Shown here piece by piece: positions 54,368-61,834 of a stretch of DNA of 64,000 bases (positions within the stretch are counted from its first letter, which is position 1; each line of letters opens with the position of its first letter). A program made the translations under genes and the position numbers. The DNA comes from Chryseobacterium elymi. GTDB taxonomy: Bacteria > Bacteroidota > Bacteroidia > Flavobacteriales > Weeksellaceae. The stretch is from contig NZ_QNUH01000020.1 in the NCBI RefSeq assembly GCF_003385495.1, positions 1 through 64,000 of the forward strand, read 5' to 3'. Under the pieces are notes generated by a model. The model saw nothing but the letters and a program-made list of their open reading frames with translations, searched no databases and was not told where the DNA came from.

Positions 54368-54616
54368 ATGAAATTCTATTCTTTCCTGGTCCTCTGTCTG
54401 TTTGCCATCACAACCCATGCCCAAATACCGGATAAAACAGGCCTTAACATTGCCTACCAATATACAGGAAGAAATATCATACAGGATGGTTCAGAATTCA
54501 AAACGAATACAGCCAGGGAACAGTCTCTGATTGCAGGAACATCAATGCTTTACACTTCTATCAACCATAAGGATAAATTTCTTCCGGAGGCTAATATCTT
54601 GACTGATCCTAAATAA
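54368..54616 (+). CDS. Short secreted protein, possibly truncated
   Basis: This 82-residue protein has a good signal peptide (MKFYSFLVLCLFAITTHAQ) and a short mature part (GLNIAYQYTGRNIIQDGSEF ... SLIAGTSMLYTSINHKDK). The pattern weakly recalls the N-terminus of GLPGLI-type Bacteroidota secreted proteins, which are ~250 residues long. If so, only the first third remains. The next 745 bp are decayed DNA with an insertion-sequence-like end, consistent with truncation. The resemblance is weak and needs a profile search. Confidence 0.45.
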   Translation: MKFYSFLVLCLFAITTHAQIPDKTGLNIAYQYTGRNIIQDGSEFKTNTAREQSLIAGTSMLYTSINHKDKFLPEANILTDPK

Positions 54617-55362
54617 TCGTTACAGATTAATAAGATAAAAATACTAATATCTATGATGAGGCTGTCTCAAAAGTGAGATGGTCTTTTTAATTGATAAAAA
54701 AGAAAGCATAAACTTTCTTAATATCTACAGATTGATTAAACTGCTGTGCGTCGATTAATTCAAAAGTAGTCTTAAAGATTATAATTCCAAGCAAAATTTC
54801 CTAGTCACATATCGAAATATATCTATTCAGCTCTAGAAGAATATCTAGAAAAAAGCATTCTATTTCTTTGTAAATTTGTGTCATTAAAAAAACGTCATGT
54901 TTAGTAATAATGCAAGTTTCCCTCGTTAAATGCAATTTCTGTCAATTATATAGCATAAATCTGATTCTAAAATACACTGGAAGCTGTAGACAATACTAAG
55001 CTATATGGCTAATATCACAACGTATAATAAGAGCAGAACTACAATAATACAGCTGTATATAATTCGGATCAAAAAATGCAATAATTTATATTACAGATAT
55101 GTCCGGTGGATATGCAATTGTATCGAAAGGACTAGTATTAATGAGATAAGACATTATTATTTTGATGCAACGCTTTGGTAAAAATTATTGTTCCTTCTAG
55201 AACAGTAATGGTCTTTCAATGGCTAATAAACTGAGGAATATTCTTAAGGAAGATACAACTTCTCTGGGATAACTACAAATACCTGCCGTAATGCTTCAGG
55301 GTTTTACTATGCAGTACATTTAGAACTAAAAAATTAGATTACTAACAACAATAAAATACACA
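54617..55362. other. Decayed, non-coding stretch
   Basis: No intact gene lies in these ~745 bp. GAGGCTGTCTCAAAAGTGAG at 54658-54677 matches the end sequence common to several Bacteroidota insertion sequences and forms a short stem. Scattered fragments such as TDMSGGYAIVSKGLVL (near 55095-55145) read like broken coding sequence, but the frames are closed by many stops. It is best read as remnants of an insertion sequence and one or more dead genes. Confidence 0.45.
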
Positions 55363-55935
55363 ATGATTAAATTTTTTTTCTTGCCAATTGTTTTAATAAG
55401 TTCATTCTCTTTTGCCCAAATAGGTATAAACACTTCTACCCCTGATAGAAGCGCCATTCTGGATGTTTACAGTCAGGATAAAGGAATGTTAATACCAAGA
55501 CTTACCACAGCGAGCAGAGATGCTATTTCCAATCCAGCCACCTCACTTGCTATCTATGATACCGACAAAAAATGTTTAAGCCTGAATATTGGAACACCTA
55601 CCAGCCCCGACTGGTTATGTATCAGTAATAATGCTGTAAAAATGTTTTATATGCCAAGTGTTTCTTTTAATACTTCCGCCAACGCAACCGGTCAGACTAA
55701 AGATTTATATACATTATATAAAACCCAATTCGGGTCTCCGGTAGCAAAAAGCGTCAGCGCTCCTGTATCAATTCCGTTTTTTCCTTCAAGTACAGATCTT
55801 TACTATTATGTAACTGATGCTGACCCTAATGTATTCAGTAATATTTCTATTTCTGATACTGGTGTAATGACATATGATGTGAAAGCTGCAGCAACAGATT
55901 GCTCTTTTATTAATATTGTTTTTGTTGTCAAATAA
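55363..55935 (+). CDS. Secreted surface protein with 'IGINTSTPDRSAILDV' start
   Basis: This 190-residue protein has a signal peptide (MIKFFFLPIVLISSFSFAQ). The mature start IGINTSTPDRSAILDVYSQD then KGMLIPRLTTASRDAI is a very common head in Bacteroidota surface and fibre-like proteins. The rest is beta-rich (YYYVTDADPNVFSNISISDT). It probably sits on the cell surface. It lies 7 bp upstream of a lectin-like secreted protein gene, so the two may work as a pair. Confidence 0.7.
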   Translation: MIKFFFLPIVLISSFSFAQIGINTSTPDRSAILDVYSQDKGMLIPRLTTASRDAISNPATSLAIYDTDKKCLSLNIGTPTSPDWLCISNNAVKMFYMPSVSFNTSANATGQTKDLYTLYKTQFGSPVAKSVSAPVSIPFFPSSTDLYYYVTDADPNVFSNISISDTGVMTYDVKAAATDCSFINIVFVVK

Positions 55936-55942
55936 TTGAGTT

Positions 55943-57484
55943 ATGATAAAAAATATCGCAATTACACAACATAAAAGATTTTTGTTTATTTCCTCGTTGC
56001 TTATTTTCTCTCAAAATGTTAAGGCACAGAATGAGCAGGGAACCGGTTATCCTTATTTTGTCAACTTTACACAGGGACTTCAGCCTCAGGAAGCGCATAA
56101 GGTAACAACGAGTGGTGTTCAAAATGACGCTACTTTTACCACAGATGGTCTGCGGCTAACCCGGAGTGTGAATAATATTTCAGGAGGGGTTATACTGGCT
56201 GATAAAATATTCAAAAGTGATCAGGGAATTAAATTTGAATTTGAATATGCTATTTATGGTGGAGGCACTAACGGAGGAGACGGCATTTCTATATTTTTAG
56301 TAGACGGATCTATTCCTAAGGAACAACTCAATTTAGGATACTTTGGTGGGGGACTAGGCTATAGTTTTGTACGGGGAGGTCAGAGTATGGAAGGATTGAG
56401 AGGAGCATACCTGGGAATAGGGCTGGATGAATTCGGAAATTTTAAATCAACATTTAACCAAACAGAAAGGGTTAGAAATGGGATTTTTGGTGTAACACTA
56501 GCCAATAACCGAAGCAATATTACTTTAAGAGGTAAACGTGGAAATCAATATCTGTCATCATCTGAACCGGCAGGATACAATGGCTATCCATTACTTTATA
56601 CTACAGCTACCAATGCAGCCCCTTCCGCGAATAACCGATCAGTTTATCTGAATCCCCAAACAGGAAAATATATTGGGATTACACAGCCAAACCTTCAGCA
56701 ATTCACTGTTGATGGCGGAGGAACTACAATTCCTCAAAACAGCAGTGATACCAGATTCCGTAAGGCATATGTCACACTGATACCCAATCCCTCTGGAGGT
56801 TACAATATAACATTAGAAATACAGCATGGAAATACTACAGAAAAAGTAATTGATAATTATTATTATCCTACTTCTCTGAAATATACAGAAAATACAATAT
56901 CAACCAATTCGATAAGAACTCTGGATACTTCCCCTCCTTCTACTTTCAGAATAGGTTTTGCTGCTTCAACAGGGGAAGCCAGAAATATACATCTATTAAA
57001 AAATTTAGGAGTCACCAAACCTTATGCTGCAGAGGTAACAGATGATCTGTTTGCAGGATGTCCGGGGATAAAATCTACGTATTCCCCTTTACTCAATGAT
57101 GCTGCTTACTCTTCACTAGGTGGTCAAAATCCGCCGACACCTTCTTATGACAACATTGACTTTAATTCATTCCGGTTTTTAGATATCAATGGTGCTGTAA
57201 TTCCGAATATAGTAGGCGGTGTCTATACCAACAGTCAGGGTACATGGACATATTACTCTTCTACAGGAAGGCTTTCTTTCAGGCCTGCAAATGGATTTTC
57301 CGGAGTAGCCCAAATAAGATATGATATCAAAGGAGGAGGCAGAAATGGTACTGAAAGCCCTTACAATATGGAAGATTACAGATCAATGCCCGGACTGATA
57401 CAGATTAATGTTTCAAGTTCCAACAACTGTAGCAAAGCCTGTGTTATTTCCAATAAAAACGTAACTCAGAAAATAGAAAAATAA
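55943..57484 (+). CDS. Secreted protein with L-type-lectin-like domain
   Basis: The protein has 513 residues. A signal sequence ends near VKAQ (FLFISSLLIFSQNVKAQ). Residues ~35-340 resemble an L-type (legume) lectin jelly roll: GGVILADKIFKSDQGIKFEF, GGDGISIFLVD, GGGLGYSFVRGG, GAYLGIGLDEFGNF, and TFRIGFAASTGEARNIHLLK. The C-terminal ~150 residues are a beta-rich cadherin/Ig-like part (GFSGVAQIRYDIKGGG). No T9SS sorting tail is obvious. It probably binds glycans outside the cell. Confidence 0.72.
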   Translation: MIKNIAITQHKRFLFISSLLIFSQNVKAQNEQGTGYPYFVNFTQGLQPQEAHKVTTSGVQNDATFTTDGLRLTRSVNNISGGVILADKIFKSDQGIKFEFEYAIYGGGTNGGDGISIFLVDGSIPKEQLNLGYFGGGLGYSFVRGGQSMEGLRGAYLGIGLDEFGNFKSTFNQTERVRNGIFGVTLANNRSNITLRGKRGNQYLSSSEPAGYNGYPLLYTTATNAAPSANNRSVYLNPQTGKYIGITQPNLQQFTVDGGGTTIPQNSSDTRFRKAYVTLIPNPSGGYNITLEIQHGNTTEKVIDNYYYPTSLKYTENTISTNSIRTLDTSPPSTFRIGFAASTGEARNIHLLKNLGVTKPYAAEVTDDLFAGCPGIKSTYSPLLNDAAYSSLGGQNPPTPSYDNIDFNSFRFLDINGAVIPNIVGGVYTNSQGTWTYYSSTGRLSFRPANGFSGVAQIRYDIKGGGRNGTESPYNMEDYRSMPGLIQINVSSSNNCSKACVISNKNVTQKIEK

Positions 57485-57514
57485 TTTTATAAAAAACAAG
57501 TCCTAAAGTAGTCG

Positions 57515-57542
57515 TGGTCGGAATAAATTCCGGCCATTTTTT
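57515..57542 (+). terminator. Terminator after the lectin-like gene
   Basis: A TGGTCGGAAT-aa-ATTCCGGCCA hairpin is followed by TTTTTT, 30 bp after the stop codon. Confidence 0.9.
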
Positions 57543-58187
57543 ATGTTTTAAAAACTTTAGTGGGATCTCCTCTTGCAAATACTATGAGAATAGCAGCTAT
57601 CATGTCCCGAAGTTCCATAGCACATTTTTATTGAGAGATGCCAAATGACTTAGATTAAGTTCTTGCTTAAAAACATCTCAATATCCAATCTTTTACAGTA
57701 ATAATCAGCAATTTCTTCTGACGAGAGTGTCAAATTCAATTGCTGTGATGTTCATCTTTTTTGACCTGTCTTTGAAATAATCAGGATTAATTTTGGAAAG
57801 CCTTTCAGAGATGGATCTCCGCCATATTTTCTTTCCTTCGCCCAATCCCAAATAGTGTTTTGGAATCTCTACCGTCAAAGGTATCTTCCAAAGTTTTCTG
57901 GCTTAAAAATTTACTTGTAATAATCGACTTTTGCAGTGACAGAAAGCTGGCTCATTAAAGCCCTTAGAAGAAATCCTAATACCTCTCTAAGTGAAATTTT
58001 GTGATCTTTGAAAACAAACATAACCATTTGATCATCAGCTACAAATACATAAGACACAAATTAAACAACTGAAAATAAACACATTAAATAAACTTCTCCT
58101 ACACTTTTGGCAACAAAAAGTCGGAAGAAAAATCTTCCGACCATGACTAAGCAAAAATGCCTTTCTTTTTATTAAAAAAATTAAATA
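57543..58187 (-). pseudogene. Possible decayed transposase region
   Basis: No intact gene is present. On the minus strand, broken frames include IADYYCKRLDIEMFLSKNL near 57640-57720. This resembles the Y-x-x-R-W-x-I-E-x-F-F-K motif of IS4-type transposases with substitutions and a following stop. A 38-codon frame (MVMFVFKDHKISLREVLGFL...) lies near 57915-58030, and WDWAKE-like text appears between. The similarity is weak; the region may instead be other dead sequence. Confidence 0.3.
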
Positions 58188-59591
58188 TTACATATGTATT
58201 GGTCTTTTTGCCGTAGCATCCAATGCCGCTTCTTTAATAGCTTCAGCATAGGTTGGGTGGGCGTGAGAACTTCTTGCGATGTCTTCCGCACTTGCACGGA
58301 ATTCCATAGCAATCACTCCTTCTGCGATAAGGTCGGCAGCTCTGGCTCCAATGATGTGCATTCCTAAAACCTCGTCTGTTTTTTCGTCTGCAATGATCTT
58401 TACAAGACCATCAATATCACCACTTGCACGGCTTCTGCCTAACGCTCTCATTGGGAAAGAACCTACTTTGTAAGCTACTCCTTCTTCTTTCAGCTGCTCT
58501 TCAGTTTTACCAACTCCGGCAACTTCAGGCCAAGTGTACACAACACCAGGGATCAGGTTGTAATTGATATGAGGTTTCTGACCTGCCAGGATTTCGGCAA
58601 CCAAAACTCCTTCTTCTTCCGCTTTGTGAGCAAGCATTGCTCCTTTGATCACGTCACCGATCGCATAGATGTTGGCAACGTTAGTCTGTAAGTGGTCGTC
58701 TGTTTTCACTCTTCCTCTTTCGTCAAGTTCTACCCCAGCTTTTTCAAGAGCAAGACCGTCTGTGTAAGGTCTTCTACCTACAGATACCAAACAATAATCC
58801 CCTTCTACGGTTACTTCTTCTCCTTTTTTGTCTTTAGCGGTGATCTTCACAGTATCTCCGTTTCTTTCAACAGCAGAAACAGCCGTAGAAAGCATAAATT
58901 TCATTCCCTGCTTCTTAAGAACCTTAGTCAGTTCCTTGCTTAAAGCTCCATCCATTCCAGGAATAATCTTATCCATGAATTCAACAACTGTTACCTGAGC
59001 ACCTAATCTTAAGTATACAGAACCTAGTTCAAGACCGATTACTCCGCCACCGATTACTACCAGGTGTTTAGGAATTTCTTTAAGGTTTAAAGCTTCTGTA
59101 GAAGTGATCACTCTTTCTTTATCGATAGAGATGAAAGGTAAAGAAGACGGCTTGGAACCGGTTGCGATAATGGTGTATTTAGATTCGATAGTTTCAGAAG
59201 AACCGTCGTTTTTTGTTACTTTGATCTGAGTAGCAGATTCGAAGCTTCCCAATCCTTCAAAAACAGTGATTTTGTTTTTGCTCATCAGATAGTTGATTCC
59301 ATCTGTATTCTGTTTTACCACTTCGTTCTTACGCTCGATCATTCTTGCAATATCAGCCTGTGGCTCATTGATAATGATTCCGTGGCCTGCAAAGTTGTGC
59401 TTCGCGTTTTCGAAATGTTCAGAGCTGTCTAAAAGCGCTTTTGACGGAATACATCCAACGTTAAGACAGGTTCCGCCTAAAGTTGAATATTTTTCAATAA
59501 TTGCTGTTTTGAAACCTAACTGTGCCGCACGGATAGCAGCGACATAACCTCCAGGACCAGAACCGATTACGGTAACATCGAATTGACTCAT
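58188..59591 (-). CDS. lpdA: Dihydrolipoyl dehydrogenase
   Basis: At 467 residues it is the normal length. It shows FAD-binding GSGPGGYVAAIRAAQLG, the redox disulfide GGTCLNVGCIPSKALL, NAD-binding VIGGGVIGLELGSVYLRLGA, NIYAIGDVIKGAMLAHKAEE, and the C-terminal active-site base in HAHPTYAEAIKEAALDA. It reoxidises lipoamide of 2-oxoacid dehydrogenase and glycine cleavage complexes in the cytoplasm. It stands alone with its own promoter region at 59592-59650. Confidence 0.97.
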   Translation of the reverse strand: MSQFDVTVIGSGPGGYVAAIRAAQLGFKTAIIEKYSTLGGTCLNVGCIPSKALLDSSEHFENAKHNFAGHGIIINEPQADIARMIERKNEVVKQNTDGINYLMSKNKITVFEGLGSFESATQIKVTKNDGSSETIESKYTIIATGSKPSSLPFISIDKERVITSTEALNLKEIPKHLVVIGGGVIGLELGSVYLRLGAQVTVVEFMDKIIPGMDGALSKELTKVLKKQGMKFMLSTAVSAVERNGDTVKITAKDKKGEEVTVEGDYCLVSVGRRPYTDGLALEKAGVELDERGRVKTDDHLQTNVANIYAIGDVIKGAMLAHKAEEEGVLVAEILAGQKPHINYNLIPGVVYTWPEVAGVGKTEEQLKEEGVAYKVGSFPMRALGRSRASGDIDGLVKIIADEKTDEVLGMHIIGARAADLIAEGVIAMEFRASAEDIARSSHAHPTYAEAIKEAALDATAKRPIHM

Positions 59592-59772
59592 GTTATTATA
59601 TGAATTTGTTTATTATTATCTTTCTTAATTCTCACAAATTTACTGATTAATTGCCACACCCCCAAGTGAGTTTTGTCAAGTTTACGGATGGATTTGGCAT
59701 TTAAAAAAAACAGTGGTTACTATTTACATTTATCCATAAGAGAAATTCCAATTTTATATTACTTTACACAAC

Positions 59773-60123
59773 TCATGCATCTACTTTCATTTTTCCCTGC
59801 CCAAATGTTCCCGAACTTTCAAAAAACGAACCTCCATAAACGTACCATTCAAGGTTTTCTAAATAGTCAACTGTATTTTCAGGGGTTATTTGTGTGCGAT
59901 CTTTTTTCGAAACGATTCCTTTGTACCATCTTCCCGATTTAGAATAATGTTCAAATTCAACAAAATAATGAATCCATATTCTTTGACAAAGCTTGCACTG
60001 CTGAATCGTTACTTCTGCATATCTTCCGTTGGTATGGTCTATGCCTAATTCAGAACTTCTGTATTCAGTATAGTCCGAAGTTGGTTTTTCACAAGCACAT
60101 CCAATTTTAGGAATTTTGTTCAT
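59773..60123 (-). CDS. Small cysteine-containing protein of unknown function
   Basis: This 116-residue soluble protein is rich in aromatic residues. The Cys pairs C9-x-C11 (IGCACEKP) and C-x2-C (QQCKLCQRIWIHYFVE) suggest one bound zinc. No domain is recognised. It stands alone between lpdA and a glycosyltransferase gene. Confidence 0.55.
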   Translation of the reverse strand: MNKIPKIGCACEKPTSDYTEYRSSELGIDHTNGRYAEVTIQQCKLCQRIWIHYFVEFEHYSKSGRWYKGIVSKKDRTQITPENTVDYLENLEWYVYGGSFFESSGTFGQGKMKVDA

Positions 60124-60200
60124 TGATAATTACTGATTTTATTTAAAATTAATAAAGGTCAAATGTAAAAAAATATGAATCCATAGCGCAAATCCAGCAA

Positions 60201-61283
60201 TTATTTTTTCATCAGGTCCAATAAAACCTTCTCATATTTATTCAGAATAATATCTTTTGAAAATCTTGACCTGATAGAATTTTTTATTCCGTCACGGTTA
60301 TAATTCCCTTGTAAAATTTTCATGATTTTTTGGGAAAAATCTTCATAATTTTCAATACTTGAAACTTCTCCGTTCACCTGATGCTGAATAATCTCATTGA
60401 TGCCTCCCGGACAGTTATTGGCCAAAGAATAAGTTCCGCAGGCACCTGCCTCTAAAAGAACATTAGGGAAACCTTCATACCTGGAAGAGAGAATGAAGAG
60501 ATCTGCATATTTTAAATACTGGTAAGGATTATCCTGCCTGCCATGGAAAATAACATTTTTCAGTCCCAGAAAATCTTTCATCTGGAGCAGTACATCTTTA
60601 TCTTTACCGTCACCCAGGATATGAAGCATAATATTTTCATTTTTAAGTCTTGAAAATACTTTCAGCAGGTTATCAAAACCTTTTCTGGCCGAGAGGTTTC
60701 CTATGGCCACAACGTTTTTATAATTGTATTTAAAACATTCAGGTTTGGCAGAAATTCCCAATTTTTCATTGATAAAATCAAAATCAACAGGATTGTTTAT
60801 TTTTACAATTTTCTTTTTCTTAATATTAAAATTATCGACAAGATCATGCATCATATCGTCACTCTGCGCAATGATTCTCTGATAGTTATTGTAAAAATTA
60901 TAGAAAAATTTAATTTCTTTCCGCGTTACATGCTGTGTGACCACATTCGTTTCCCTCGCGATGAATTTCGTCCTCGGGAAAAGCTTAATGAACAGGGCAA
61001 GATAAGCATTCACTTCACCAAAACCTGAAAACACAATATCCGGTTTTCTGCGGTAAATCTCGCCTAAGATTGGTTTTAAAGAATGTCTGATCCTTTCGGT
61101 GTTGATGTCGATGATTTCAACATCTTTTTTAAGAAAATTAAGATATCCGCCCTGTTTGCGAAGCAATAGGATTTTGGGTTCAAACCGGTCTCTGGAAAGA
61201 TGATTGGCGATAGTGGTAACAATTCTTTCTGCACCACCGGTTTCCAGATCCGGCAGAATAAATATGACAGATATTTTTTTCAT
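60201..61283 (-). CDS. Group 4 glycosyltransferase (GT-B fold)
   Basis: This 360-residue protein has an N-terminal glycine-rich acceptor loop (FILPDLETGGAERIVTTIAN) and donor-domain motifs NVVAIGNLSARKGFDNLLKV, LHILGDGKD and YADLFILSSRYEGFPNVLLE, the E-x7-E element of GT4 enzymes. It probably adds a sugar to a cell-surface polysaccharide or lipid from a nucleotide-sugar donor. It lies in a short minus-strand run with a membrane protein gene and recQ, but is not clearly functionally tied to either. Confidence 0.88.
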   Translation of the reverse strand: MKKISVIFILPDLETGGAERIVTTIANHLSRDRFEPKILLLRKQGGYLNFLKKDVEIIDINTERIRHSLKPILGEIYRRKPDIVFSGFGEVNAYLALFIKLFPRTKFIARETNVVTQHVTRKEIKFFYNFYNNYQRIIAQSDDMMHDLVDNFNIKKKKIVKINNPVDFDFINEKLGISAKPECFKYNYKNVVAIGNLSARKGFDNLLKVFSRLKNENIMLHILGDGKDKDVLLQMKDFLGLKNVIFHGRQDNPYQYLKYADLFILSSRYEGFPNVLLEAGACGTYSLANNCPGGINEIIQHQVNGEVSSIENYEDFSQKIMKILQGNYNRDGIKNSIRSRFSKDIILNKYEKVLLDLMKK

Positions 61284-61292
61284 CAGTTAAAG

Positions 61293-61832
61293 TTAGTAAA
61301 AAGTTTTATTAACTTTTAATTTTAAATTTTCAAAAACTGGGATAATTTCGCTGATGTTTTCAACACTCAGAAAAGCATATTCATCTTCATCAAAACTCAT
61401 CCCATTTCTTTTAAAAGAAAAAAGTTCATCATTTTTCCCAAAAATTGTTTCGGGTTCGCCAAAAATAATATTCCCAAAAAAATTGTTATTCATTTCAATA
61501 TTGACCTGATCTATTTCTGAAAGCTTTTTTTGCTTTACAATTTCTTTGGTCAACTTTTCAGCAACAATAATTCTTTCGTTAGTAATGAGATAGTAATTAT
61601 CTCTCAAATCAAAATATCGTAAAACCCATCTAAAAAAAGCAAAATATAATCCTACTCCAAAAAATAGTATTGCAAAAAAGAAAAAGAAGGAAGTCATATT
61701 TATAAGAAGTAATATGGATATTCCCAGATAAAAAAATGAGAAAACAATTCTTATTTTTTCTGTCATATTAAAAAAGAAACTCTTCCTGGGAAGAATTTCT
61801 TTTAAAATTATTTCGTTATTATATAAATCCAT
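61293..61832 (-). CDS. Membrane protein with bacterial PH-like domain
   Basis: The protein has 179 residues. Two adjacent membrane helices (IRIVFSFFYLGISILLLINM, FFFFAILFFGVGLYFAFF) are followed by a cytoplasmic PH-like beta domain (NYYLITNERIIVAEKLTKEI, LSEIDQVNIEMNNNFFGNII), as in bPH2/DUF304-type proteins. The function is unknown. It lies 2 bp after recQ and 9 bp before the glycosyltransferase gene. Confidence 0.65.
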   Translation of the reverse strand: MDLYNNEIILKEILPRKSFFFNMTEKIRIVFSFFYLGISILLLINMTSFFFFFAILFFGVGLYFAFFRWVLRYFDLRDNYYLITNERIIVAEKLTKEIVKQKKLSEIDQVNIEMNNNFFGNIIFGEPETIFGKNDELFSFKRNGMSFDEDEYAFLSVENISEIIPVFENLKLKVNKTFY

Positions 61833-61834
61833 TC

